NCBI GenBank assembly: GCA_036013505.1
Contig: CP107851.1
Coordinates: forward strand, 2,356,001-2,420,000
Source of the DNA: Streptomyces sp. NBC_00510
GTDB lineage: Bacteria; Actinomycetota; Actinomycetes; Streptomycetales; Streptomycetaceae
DNA: 64,000 bases
Direction of reading: 5' to 3'
Within the stretch, counting starts at the first letter, position 1. Every line of letters begins with the position of its first letter. Position numbers and translations under genes: made by a program. Below are positions 36,583 through 44,380 of the stretch, one piece after another. A model generated the notes under the pieces. It did not search any database. It was not told where the DNA came from and saw nothing but the letters and a program-made list of their open reading frames with translations.

Positions 36583-37344
36583 TCACTCGCCGCGGTCTAT
36601 GCCGATCTCGTACGCGATCTCCCAGCGGACGTCAGGCACCACAAGGTCGGCCGTCTCCACAGGCCGACCGTCGCCGTCGTAGTACGTGCGCTCGATCCGC
36701 ATCAGCAGGTCTCCGACGCTAATCCCCAGCAGGTTGGCCTCTTCTTGCGTAGCGCGCCCGGGCCGCGGCACCTCGACGGCGGTATCGACGGCGACGCCGA
36801 TGGTCCGCATCCGCTCCACGACGCCCGCGCCGGCAAGCGGACCCATCTCCGGCAGCACAATGGGCGTGCCGTCGGTAATAGCCATCGGCTCCCACGACGT
36901 CGACAACTGCACCGGCTGGCCGTCAGCCATGAACTCGTACGTCGTGCGTACGCAGTGATCCCCGGGCTGGATGGCGAGGCGCTGCGCGATGTCATCTGGT
37001 GCGGGCACTCTGGCCTGACTGTGCGACTCCCAAGCGCCGACCTTGCCTTGCTCATTCATGTCCGCGCGGAAGGGGCTGCCGCCACGGCGCTCACGGTGGC
37101 GCGACCGGATCATGCGCATGCGCTCGCGTGGTGGGCGAACAAACCGTCCGGAGCCAGCGCGTCCTTGGAGTAGGCCCTCGATGACGAGCCGGTCCAGGGC
37201 GCGTTGCGTCACGTTGCGGCCGACGTTGTATTCGGTCGCCAAGACGGCGCCCGATGGGAGTTTTTCGCCGATACCCCACTCCCCTGCCTTGATGCGGCGA
37301 CGCAAGTCGTCGGCCACCTCCAGGTAGGGGGCTTCGCGGGGCAT
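36583..37344 (-). CDS. GntR/HutC-family regulator (KorSA-like)
   Basis: 253 aa. The N-terminal winged helix (YLEVADDLRRRIKAGEWGIG, then LPSGAVLATEYNVGRNVTQR) is typical GntR. The C-terminal UTRA ligand domain (HCVRTTYEFMADGQPVQLST to LLMRIERTYYDGDGRPVE) is typical HutC. Such regulators sit on Streptomyces plasmids and integrative elements and repress transfer or pock-formation genes (KorSA type). It is divergent from the small-gene operon starting at 37446 and probably controls it and itself. Confidence 0.9.
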   Translation of the reverse strand: MPREAPYLEVADDLRRRIKAGEWGIGEKLPSGAVLATEYNVGRNVTQRALDRLVIEGLLQGRAGSGRFVRPPRERMRMIRSRHRERRGGSPFRADMNEQGKVGAWESHSQARVPAPDDIAQRLAIQPGDHCVRTTYEFMADGQPVQLSTSWEPMAITDGTPIVLPEMGPLAGAGVVERMRTIGVAVDTAVEVPRPGRATQEEANLLGISVGDLLMRIERTYYDGDGRPVETADLVVPDVRWEIAYEIGIDRGE

Positions 37345-37445
37345 GGCACTCTCCGTGCTGCCCCAGCGAGGGGGCGAGTTGAGGTTGGCGTCGTCATTGA
37401 CAAAGCTACTGCATAAGGGAGAACCTACTTAAGAAGCATTACGCA
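37345..37445 (+). promoter_or_regulatory. Divergent promoter/operator region of the GntR gene
   Basis: TTGACA at 37397-37402 is a good -35 for the rightward operon; the -10 is not clear (tactta at 37426 is too distant). An acttaagaag motif and the AT-rich stretch 37395-37445 stand out from the GC-rich surroundings and may be the repressor target. Confidence 0.35.
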
Positions 37446-37712
37446 GTGCGATCAATCAGTGACCAGGGGATACCTGTGCGTCCACGCATCGAAAGCATCG
37501 CCGCACGGCTCCTCGCGGCCACCGGCACAGAAGTCGAGCGCCGGGAAGACCAGACAGGCGTGCGCCTGATCGTCGCTCTCCCAGAGGAGCTCGACGAACC
37601 GCACCGCGCCTTCCTCCTCGCTGCTCTGGCCGACGCCGACGACTACGGCCATGACCACGCGGGGGACGGCACTCAGCAGGCGTGGGCCCTGATCACCGGA
37701 GGTACACAATGA
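37446..37712 (+). CDS. Unknown 88-aa protein, first in the small-gene operon
   Basis: Reads IESIAARLLAATGTEVERRE then TGVRLIVALPEELDEPHRAF, a compact alpha/beta protein with no known domain. Start is ATG 37446 or GTG 37476. Its stop overlaps the ATG of the next gene (ATGA), so it belongs to a coupled operon of four small genes under the GntR regulator. Confidence 0.6.
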   Translation: MRSISDQGIPVRPRIESIAARLLAATGTEVERREDQTGVRLIVALPEELDEPHRAFLLAALADADDYGHDHAGDGTQQAWALITGGTQ

Positions 37713-38038
37713 GCGACCGGCACGCCAGCGGATACGACATCGCCTCCGCCATGGCCAAGTTGGGGATGCCGCCCCGCCTGGGCGGGGCGCGCGAGCTGGT
37801 CACTGCCCAGACAGACGACCCGGACGAACAGACGCCCCGGGTGGACGCACTCGCCGAGATTCCGCCAGCGCCACCTGACATCGATCCAGCCCGCCTCCGT
37901 GGTGAAGCCTGCTTTTGGTGCGGCTCCACCTGCGGTCACCTCGACGGCGCGGGCACGGTGCGCGTCGCCGTCGACGGCGGGTGGCGTGTATGGCCGATCG
38001 TCGCCTGCCCTGAACATCTCACGCGGAGGGCAGCGTGA
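37709..38038 (+). CDS. Unknown 109-aa protein with a cysteine pair
   Basis: Starts at the ATGA overlap at 37709. Contains EACFWCGSTCGHLD and IVACPEHLTRRAA, a Cys/His set (CxxC...C...CPEH) that could bind zinc. N-terminal half is Pro/Asp-rich and likely disordered. Its stop overlaps the GTG of the resolvase-like gene. Function unknown. Confidence 0.65.
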   Translation: MSDRHASGYDIASAMAKLGMPPRLGGARELVTAQTDDPDEQTPRVDALAEIPPAPPDIDPARLRGEACFWCGSTCGHLDGAGTVRVAVDGGWRVWPIVACPEHLTRRAA

Positions 38039-38493
38039 CGACGGCGACCAGACCCCTCGCGCTGATCTACGACCGGCTCACGCGTCCGGGACCGAGTCTG
38101 CTCATCGAGCGTCTCAGTGACTGCGAGCGGTACGCGGCCGGGGCGGGCTGGGAGTACAAGGGCATCTGGATCGAGCACGGGCCTCATGCGCACAGCGCCA
38201 CCGATCGGCCGCAGCTCGACGCACTGGTGCACCTGGTGCGTGTCTTCTCACACGCGCGGCCAGTCATCTGCCTGGTCAGCCGCTGGGACCGGCTGGGCGA
38301 TGAGGCATCCCGGGCGCAGCTTCAACTGCGGGTGCGGGAGGCCGGCGGGTGGTGCGCGACCGTCGGCGGCGCCAGCGACCGGGACGAGCGCGCGGCCGGC
38401 CACGCGGTGCGGCGCCCGATCGGTGACGCGGAATGCCACCGCTTGCGCGCCCTGGCGCCGGTGGCGCCGCCCCCCTTCTCGGAGGAGATCTGA
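38035..38493 (+). CDS. Resolvase-like protein without obvious catalytic serine
   Basis: 152 aa from GTG 38035 (VTTATRPLALIYDRLTRPGP). The opening LALIYDRLT, later CERYAAGAGWEYKGIWIEHG, DRPQLDALVHL and ICLVSRWDRLGDEASR, follow the order of a serine-recombinase N-terminal fold. The helix E, DNA-binding part is missing, and the usual catalytic S in the first loop is not at a convincing place. Such solitary domains occur in Streptomyces plasmids. It may be a degenerate or regulatory resolvase relative. Confidence 0.5.
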   Translation: MTTATRPLALIYDRLTRPGPSLLIERLSDCERYAAGAGWEYKGIWIEHGPHAHSATDRPQLDALVHLVRVFSHARPVICLVSRWDRLGDEASRAQLQLRVREAGGWCATVGGASDRDERAAGHAVRRPIGDAECHRLRALAPVAPPPFSEEI

Positions 38494-38708
38494 TGCACTC
38501 CCGTTCGGCCGTGTTATCCCGTGCCCGCTCCAGACGTCATGCGTCCCGTGCTGCCGGGCCGCACCGGTCCGGCGTGCTGGGCCTGGTGTGGCTGCTCGGT
38601 AACAGTGCCGCCGTGCCGCTGCTGTGGATGCAAGTCGCCGCTTGCCAGCACGACACCCGGCCTGCGGCCGCGCTGAGTGCGCTGGACGTCGCCACCGAGG
38701 TGGTCTGA
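38493..38708 (+). CDS. Small membrane protein
   Basis: 71 aa. A basic N-terminus (SRARSRRHASRAAGPHRSG) precedes one hydrophobic segment (VLGLVWLLGNSAAVPLLW), with a short polar tail. ATG 38493 overlaps the previous TGA (TGATG). This looks like the small Spd-type membrane proteins of Streptomyces conjugative plasmids, but no specific family was recognised. Confidence 0.6.
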   Translation: MHSRSAVLSRARSRRHASRAAGPHRSGVLGLVWLLGNSAAVPLLWMQVAACQHDTRPAAALSALDVATEVV

Positions 38709-39193
38709 CGCCGGCCCCATTGATTCCTCCCTGTTCTTCGGGGAGGACGCCCCCGCTCCCCCGACGGGGGCGCATGGCCCGTACCAGGCGGGCCGTGCGA
38801 TCCCGCCGCGCGCGTTGGCGAGCCTGCCCGGATCATCACCCAGCGCGCGTGGCGGGTCCCACCGGTTCCACTAATGATCTTGGAAGACCACCGTGTTCGC
38901 TTCCTCTCTTCGCTTTCGGCTTGCGTCCGTACCGCTACCACCGGTCCGGCCTGACCTGGCCGCCGCCGTGCGGTGTGCCGCGGACGGCCCTGAGTCCGGT
39001 CGCCGGTCCGGCGGTATCCGCGCGTCGCGGCGACGGTCCAGCCCGGTGCGGGACCTGAGGCGGCGGAGCACAACCTCAGGGGTGGGTGCGGGGGCGGTGT
39101 CCGGGAAGGGCGCGGGTTTGTGTGGCGCCGCCCTCCACGGCCGGAAACCCGCCGGAGGCCGGCGACCCGGCACCGGGGAGGGGGCGGGAGCTG
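38709..39193. other. Operon 3' region and intergenic DNA
   Basis: Starts with the terminator hairpin listed below. A plus-strand frame from GTG 38893 to 39204 (FASSLRFRLASVPLPPVRPD, very Arg/Gly-rich) overlaps the next gene start by 11 bases and has a weak ggaag site. It could be real but has no known relatives. Confidence 0.3.
38749..38773 (+). terminator. Hairpin after the small-gene operon
   Basis: cgcccccg and cgggggcg flank a short loop (ctcccccga), 40 bases past the last stop of the operon. There is no T tract, as is common in Streptomyces. Confidence 0.5.
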
Positions 39194-39703
39194 ATGCGGT
39201 GTGACACGAGCCCGGATCCGGTGCGACGGACGTGGACGGTGGAGGTCCGGCCCATGGGTGCGGGGGCGGTCATGACGTGCGAGGAATGCGGCCGGCTCGG
39301 TGACCTGCCGGGGGCGGAGCCGGTGCGTGGCGCGGTCGTGGCGCACCTGGTGACGCATGTCCGTGCGGCGCCGCTCGCGTCGCATCTGCGGACATGCCAG
39401 TGCGGCCAGAACGGCTGCCGCTGGCATCCGCGGCACCGTGGTTGCGACGGCCTGGTCCGGCTGGTGCTGGTGCGCTGCGCGGGAGGCCGCCGGTGGCGTC
39501 TGGCCGACACCTGCCACGCCTGCGCTACGGCCACACCGCAGGCAGCCACCGTGCCCGAGCCACAGGCTGCACCCGCCCCCGCCGCGGGCCACGGCCCAGC
39601 CCGGGACGTGGAACCGGCAAGTGGCGTGTCCCCCTTCGTCGTGGACTGCGGCGGCGGCCCCGCGGAAGTGTGGGCATGGGATGACGGCGCGACGGCCCCG
39701 TAG
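39194..39703 (+). CDS. Unknown cysteine-rich 169-aa protein
   Basis: Starts ATG 39194. Contains VMTCEECGRLGDLPG, LRTCQCGQNGCRWHPRHRGC and LADTCHACATAT: repeated CxxC/CxC/H pairs suggesting one or two zinc sites. The C-terminal third is Pro/Ala-rich. Similar Cys-rich proteins are common in Streptomyces mobile elements; their role is unknown. Confidence 0.6.
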   Translation: MRCDTSPDPVRRTWTVEVRPMGAGAVMTCEECGRLGDLPGAEPVRGAVVAHLVTHVRAAPLASHLRTCQCGQNGCRWHPRHRGCDGLVRLVLVRCAGGRRWRLADTCHACATATPQAATVPEPQAAPAPAAGHGPARDVEPASGVSPFVVDCGGGPAEVWAWDDGATAP

Positions 39704-39872
39704 AACGGGACGCCGGCTGCGTCAGCGGCACCGCAGCCCGGGGGGCTGGTCAGGAGCGGCCGCGGTCGGGCGCCGCCAGGCCAGGGAGAGCTGGCGGGTT
39801 CAGCCGCACGGCACCTGGCGCCTGCAGCGACGTTGGTGGTGGCCATGGAAGATCTACTGAAGGGAAAACTTC

Positions 39873-40855
39873 GTGAACGAGCAGAACCTGCGTCGGCAGT
39901 TGCTGGATCACCTCACGGCCAGCGGCAGTGTGCGCTCGCCGCAGTGGCGGGAGGCCGTCGCGGTCACCGGGCGGCACGAGTTTCTGCGCGGGGGCTTCTT
40001 CCGCCAGGTGCCTGGCTCGGCCCCCACCGCGTGGGAGCCGGTGATGCCCGGCGATGAAGGCTGGCTGTCCGGCTGCTACTCCGACGTCTCGCTCGTCACC
40101 CAGATCGCCGGGACGATCGTGCCTGGCGACATCCGTGGCCAGGTCTTTCGCCAGCCGACCAGTTCCAGCACCGCGGGCCTGGTGGTGCGCATGCTGGAAG
40201 ACCTCGAGGTCGAAGTCGGCATGCGGGTGCTGGAGATCGGCACCGGCACCGGCTACTGCACCGCGCTGCTGTGCCATCGCCTCGGCGACGACCTGGTCAC
40301 CTCGGTGGAGGTCGACCCCGCAGTGACAGTCGCGGCCGCAACCACGCTGGCCACCCTCGGCCACGCCCCCGACCTGATCACCGGCGACGGTCTGGCCGGG
40401 CACAAGGACGGCGCCCCGTATGACCGGGTCGTCGCCACCTGCGGCGTGCTCACCATCCCCGAGCAGTGGATCGCCCAGACCCGCCCCGGCGGCACCATCC
40501 TGGCAACCCTGTCCGGCTGGATGCACTCGGCGGAACTGGCGCGCCTGACCGTCCACGACGACGGCAGCGCGACCGGACGCCTCCTGGGCGGGCAGGTCTC
40601 CTTCATGCTCGCGCGCACCCACCAGCCCCCACCCCTGGGGATGCTCCCCGACCTCGGCGCCGGCATCGAACGCGACACCACCGTCGACGCTGGCCTCCTG
40701 GACGACTGGGCGGCCCGGTTCGTCGCCCAGACCGCCGCACCCGCAGCCCAGCGCCTCCACCTCGGCGACCGCGGCCAGCTGCTCCTGGACACCGTCGCGG
40801 GAAGCTGGACTCTGCTGCAGCCCGGCCGGCGCGGCTGGCGGGTCCGGCAAGGTGG
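39873..40855 (+). pseudogene. PCMT-like methyltransferase, 3' end replaced
   Basis: GTG 39873 (VNEQNLRRQLLDHLTASGSV). The fold is a protein-L-isoaspartate-type SAM methyltransferase with MRVLEIGTGTGYCTALL (SAM motif I) and YDRVVATCGVLTIPEQW, as in methyltransferases of FxLD-type and ATP-grasp peptide-maturation loci. Similarity ends at WRVRQGG, about 70 residues short of the family. After about 40850 the frame runs on to 41000 with nonsense text that is antisense to the neighbouring gene. A DNA junction therefore removed its C-terminus. No precursor peptide or partner enzyme is nearby. Confidence 0.75.
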
Positions 40856-41457
40856 GAGGCGGCGTGGTTGCGGGCCCGGCTGTAGGCCTGGTTGTCCACG
40901 CCGTGCTCGCGCGGGTCCAGGCGCCACAGGTCGTCGTACAGGCAGCGCACCGTCAGGGCCCGCCGGGCCAGGGTCCGGGGCTCCTTCATCATGGTGCTGA
41001 AGTTTTGCGGCGTCATGTCCAGGCGGCCGGCCAGGCGGGCCATGGGCCAGCCACGTTGGACCAGGGCCTGCAGGCGCCGGTGACTGCCGGTGGCGTCGAC
41101 CACCGTGGACGGGGCGAGGTTGCCCAGGGTGGGCTCCACGGCCAGGACGGCCTTCGCCAGGGCGGGCCGCACCTTCTGCTGGGGGCCGGTGCCGCGCTCC
41201 GGCCGGCCGGTGGCGATGGCATGCAGCCGCTTGCGGTCCACGCCGGCCAGGGCCGCGATGGTGCGCAGGCCCATGCCGCACGACTGAAGGGTGGCGATGT
41301 GCGTGCGGACGGGCTCGGCGTCCACCCACGGCTCCCAGGTGCCGTACGCGATGGCCCGGTTGCGGTTGTCGTCGTACGTGGAGCGGACGTAGCCGCAGAC
41401 GTAGCAGCGGCAGCCGTCCAGCCGGTACCGGGCGTATCCGTGCGGGCGATCGGGCAT
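40856..41457 (-). pseudogene. HTH-type Streptomyces plasmid/phage protein, 3' end lost
   Basis: From ATG 41457: MPDRPHGYARYRLDGCRCYV, CGYVRSTYDDNRNRAIAYGT (Cys pair), then two helix-turn-helix-like segments (LRTIAALAGVDRKRLHAIAT and MARLAGRLDMTPQNFSTMMK). This protein type is frequent in actinophages and plasmids and probably binds DNA. Family-like text stops at YSRARNHAASHLA, where the DNA joins the truncated methyltransferase. The remaining frame to 40603 is only its antisense. Confidence 0.7.
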
Positions 41458-42609
41458 CAGGCTGCGCTCCCTTCAGCGCCGTGGGCGGCGTCCATGGCCT
41501 GTGCTCCGGCGGAGCCGGGCGGCGTGGACTGCAGGGTCTTGATGAGGTCGCCGATACGGACGGGCGTGCCGTCCATGCCGGGGAACAGGAGGTTCAGGCG
41601 GCCGGCCTTGTCGAGGTCCCTCGCGATGCGCTGCAGGGTGCCGATGTCGTTGACGGAGGCGCGGATGCGGGCGGCGGTGCCCATGAGGGCGATCAGCCGT
41701 CCGAGCTTGGTCGGGTTGCCGCCGAGGTCCAGCACTGCGGCGCCGAGGAGTCCGGCGTGCTCGGCTTCCTTCAGCAGGGCGAACAGGGCGTCGGGGGTCT
41801 GCCAGTGCTCGGTGGCGGCCGCCGCGAAGTCGCGGGAGCTGGCCGGGGAGCCGTCCGCCTCAGCGAGCCAATCGGTGATGGCCCGGCCGAAGTCCTCGCC
41901 GGGCAGCTCGTGGCGGGAGCCGACCGGGACCGCCAGGTAGTGGGACTTGTCGACGGTCAGGGTGTGTGCGGCGTCGAGGGTGCCGAAGAGCCCGAACTCG
42001 TACTCCAGGCCCGAGGACTGCTCCACCTTGGTGGGCACCCGCACCGGCAGGGCGCGGCCCGGCTCGGTCTCGGTCACCGTCCACTCGGCGGCCACGCGGA
42101 ACGTCACGACCAGGTGGCCCGGGTAGGTCAGGAGCGCGTCGGTCAGGTCGTGCAGTACGGGCTGGACGTCGCGCCAGCGGGAGCCGTTGTCGCCCTTGGG
42201 GCGGCGGGCGATGGACGCGTCGACCTGGGCGAGCGCACCGTTGCGCCCGCTCCAGAACGGGCTGGCGTTGTCGACGACCAGGACGTCGATGCCACGGTCG
42301 GCGGCTACCGCGAGGGAGCGGATGTGGGCCTGGGGCTCGAAGGAGTGCAGGCGGAGCTGGCGGTGCGGGAAGACCTCGGCGAGGTGGGCGGAGGCGCCGC
42401 GGCCGGTGTCGATGACTCCCAGCGTGCCGCCGTCGGGCAGCATCCCTGTGCCGATACCCAGGGCGGTGTAGGTGGCGCCCGCTCCGGGCAGTCCAGCCAG
42501 GCCGATCCGGGCGAACTCCGCAGGCCTGATCGCGTCCTCGAAGTCCGGCAAAAGGGTGTGCTGAGTAGGGGCCCTCCGCGTGCGCGGGGGCCTGGGTGGC
42601 GTCAGCCAT
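41457..42609 (-). pseudogene. RecA-like (Sak4-type) phage nucleotide-binding protein, degraded
   Basis: The natural start appears to be ATG 42609 (MADATQAPAHAEG). A one-base indel near 42575 shifts the frame before THTLLPDFEDAIRPAEFARI, so the long frame opens from an unlikely GTG at 42677. The Walker A motif reads GLPGAGATYTALG: the invariant lysine is alanine (codon GCC). Walker B (DVLVVDNASPFW) and the rest (DLTDALLTYPGHLVVTFRVA) are well kept. Relatives are single-strand annealing-associated ATPases in phages. Its stop overlaps the ATG of the HTH gene. Both changes argue for loss of function. Confidence 0.7.
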
Positions 42610-42695
42610 GCGACGGCTCCAGGTATGGGTGATGTCGTGCGGCGCGGCGTCAGGGGTGCGGTTGTCGGCAGGCGCACCCCCGGGCCGGCGGGCGG

Positions 42696-43232
42696 TTACT
42701 CAGCCGGAGCGGGCTCCGGGTAGGTCGCAGCGAGGTAGGCGACGGCGACCTGGGAGGCGACCGGGGCCCAGCCGAGGTCCTCGGCGTGCTCCAGGCCGTA
42801 GGCGGTGGCCCGCTCCCACAGATCCTTGTCCAGGCGCGGGGTCAGGGACGTCTTCTTGCCGCCCTCACCGCGCTTGGCGCGCGCCGCCTTCTCGGGGATG
42901 AACTCGCCGGCGAGGAACTTCTCCAAGCCCTCGGTGACGACCTTCGCCACCGGCCGCGGGCCAGCCTGGGCCCGCTTCTTCAGCTCGGTGTCGATCCACA
43001 TCGGGACGGTCTCGCCGGCGGGCGGGTTGATCTCCCAGCGGCTGCCGGTCATCAGTGTCTCGACTGCTCCCGCCAGGTCGGGGCGGTTGACGCCGTTCAG
43101 TACGGCGACGGCCTCGGTGGCGAGGGCGTGCAACTGGTCCTTCTTGGGACGGGGCACGGGGCGGGGTCCTCTCGGCGGGCGCCGCTCGGACCGTAAGGGG
43201 CCTCCGGGCGGGCGCGTCTTGGGCTTGGCCAC
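42696..43232 (-). CDS. Unknown 178-aa DNA-binding-like protein
   Basis: GTG 43232 with aaggagg nine bases upstream. A basic, Pro-rich N-terminus is followed by two similar stretches, VPMWIDTELKKRAQAGPRPV and KTSLTPRLDKDLWERATAYG, each with a beta-strand-then-helix pattern as in ribbon-helix-helix proteins. It is probably a plasmid-type DNA-binding regulator. The gene diverges from the WYL gene across a region with paired operators and may be their repressor; that is inference. Confidence 0.6.
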   Translation of the reverse strand: MAKPKTRPPGGPLRSERRPPRGPRPVPRPKKDQLHALATEAVAVLNGVNRPDLAGAVETLMTGSRWEINPPAGETVPMWIDTELKKRAQAGPRPVAKVVTEGLEKFLAGEFIPEKAARAKRGEGGKKTSLTPRLDKDLWERATAYGLEHAEDLGWAPVASQVAVAYLAATYPEPAPAE

Positions 43233-43252
43233 GCCAGTGTCCTCCTTCTCTC

Positions 43253-43343
43253 TATGGCGCGCGCAACCGGACCCCCCGGGTTGCGGGCTACCGGGGCTGT
43301 CCCGGTGCCACCATCAAAGCACAAATCTATTGCGCGCGCCATA
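43253..43343. promoter_or_regulatory. Paired inverted operator sites in a divergent promoter
   Basis: tatggcgcgcgcaa (43253-43266) and its exact reverse complement ttgcgcgcgccata (43330-43343) lie 63 bases apart between divergent genes. The right copy overlaps a good -35 (TTGCGC, 43330-43335) followed after 17 bases by TACGAT (43353-43358), so a protein bound there would block the WYL-gene promoter. The left copy lies just upstream of the other gene's Shine-Dalgarno. Confidence 0.65.
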
Positions 43344-43391
43344 TTAATGGTCTACGATGGATACCACACCACACCGAGGGGGACCAAGGAC

Positions 43392-43667
43392 ATGAGGATC
43401 ACCAGCCGCCAGACCAGCACCCGCACCCGCACCCGCACCCTGGCTGACCTCATCCGCTCCATGGACCGCCGCCAGGCCGTCACCATCACCTACGCCCCCG
43501 CCGGTGAAGAGGAGACGGTCCGCACGATCGAGGTGCACGACATCCGCACCACCGAGGACGGCCACATTGTCGTCATCGCCATGTGCCGACTGCGCGGCGC
43601 CGAACGCCAGTTCCGCATCGACGACATCGCCGCCTACACCCTGCACCGCAAGGCCTTCGCTCTGTAG
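43392..43667 (+). CDS. Small WYL-domain protein
   Basis: 91 aa from ATG 43392. The core AVTITYAPAGEEETVRTIEV, then EDGHIVVIAMCRLRGAERQF and RIDDIAAYTLH, matches a single WYL domain, a ligand or nucleic-acid sensing module best known from WYL regulators of CRISPR and defence loci. No helix-turn-helix is attached. The gene ends in TAG, but the same frame stays open for another 50 well-formed codons (to 43820), so a C-terminal extension may have been lost or is reached by readthrough. Confidence 0.65.
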   Translation: MRITSRQTSTRTRTRTLADLIRSMDRRQAVTITYAPAGEEETVRTIEVHDIRTTEDGHIVVIAMCRLRGAERQFRIDDIAAYTLHRKAFAL

Positions 43668-43820
43668 CGCCCGGCCCCGACCACCTACGAGCGGCCCGCC
43701 CCGGCTCCCGCGCACAACGAGACCGCGCTCATCCACTTCGAGCTTGAGCGCGACCGCGACGACGCCGACTACCGGCCCCGCCGCAAGCTGGCCCAGCACG
43801 ACATCGACATCGCCATCTGA
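43668..43820 (+). other. In-frame extension after the WYL stop codon
   Basis: Directly after TAG 43665-43667 the same frame reads RPAPTTYERPAPAPAHNETA, then LIHFELERDRDDADYRPRRK and LAQHDIDIAI before TGA. Its composition and codon use look like real protein rather than spacer. It ends 17 bases before the next gene's start, in operon style. Confidence 0.5.
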
Positions 43821-43837
43821 AGAGGAAGGACCCCACC

Positions 43838-44026
43838 ATGCAGAACCGAACCGACGTCATCGAGCAGGCCGCCGGCGCCCTGGAGTCCGGCCAGACCCCA
43901 CCGCCCTACGGCAAGGACGCCCGCACCCTCGCCACGACGCTCCGCGAGGCCAACCAGCGCGGAGGGTTCGCGGGGTTCGCCGCCTACAAGACCGCCCAGC
44001 GCGTCCTGTCCGGCACCACCGCCTGA
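43838..44026 (+). CDS. Unknown 62-aa protein
   Basis: ATG 43838 preceded by gaggaagga. Helical small protein (RTDVIEQAAGALESGQTPPP, then LATTLREANQRGGFAGFAAY). No known domain. It follows the WYL frame closely and precedes a terminator, so it is probably the end of that transcript. Confidence 0.6.
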   Translation: MQNRTDVIEQAAGALESGQTPPPYGKDARTLATTLREANQRGGFAGFAAYKTAQRVLSGTTA

Positions 44027-44049
44027 GCACAACCCCCGGCAACGACAAC

Positions 44050-44082
44050 GGCCACCAGCCCCGCACTTTGGGGTTGGTGGCC
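44050..44082 (+). terminator. Terminator hairpin
   Basis: ggccaccagcccc and ggggttggtggcc form a 13-bp stem with one wobble around a short gcacttt loop, 24 bases after the 62-aa gene stop. Confidence 0.7.
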
Positions 44083-44169
44083 AGCTTCATTCGCGCCGCG
44101 CGGCACGCGGCTACCGTAGCCCAGGACCGCGACACACCACCACAACATCAACCGGGAGATACTGAACCC

Positions 44170-44355
44170 ATGCGCGCGCGACAGGAAGAGCTGCTCCCCG
44201 CGGGCGCGCCCGCCCGCGTCTGGTGCCGGGAGTGCCACCGCCCGCTGACCGACCGCGAGAGCCGCCGCCGGCGCCTGGGCCCCGAGTGCGATCCCGACCG
44301 AGACCCACCGGCCCGCACCCACGACGTCGACCAGGACCCGCTGCCCGGGACCTAG
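44170..44355 (+). CDS. Small zinc-type protein (DUF6011-like)
   Basis: 61 aa from ATG 44170. WCRECHRPLTDRESRRRRLG then PECDPDRD gives CxxC...L.D..SR...G.EC, the pattern of DUF6011-like treble-clef proteins common in Streptomyces plasmids and phages. It probably binds one zinc ion; its role is unknown. Confidence 0.65.
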   Translation: MRARQEELLPAGAPARVWCRECHRPLTDRESRRRRLGPECDPDRDPPARTHDVDQDPLPGT

Positions 44356-44380
44356 GTAGCGCGGCGATACCGCTCGATTC

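Noticed and set aside
36583..39703. Complete integrative conjugative element of the pSAM2 type
   Set aside because: The KorSA-like regulator and small genes fit, but no Tra/FtsK translocase, Rep or linked integrase was found here.
39873..40855. Peptide-maturation (FxLD or ATP-grasp) gene cluster
   Set aside because: Only a truncated methyltransferase is present; no precursor, lanthipeptide synthetase or ATP-grasp ligase around it.
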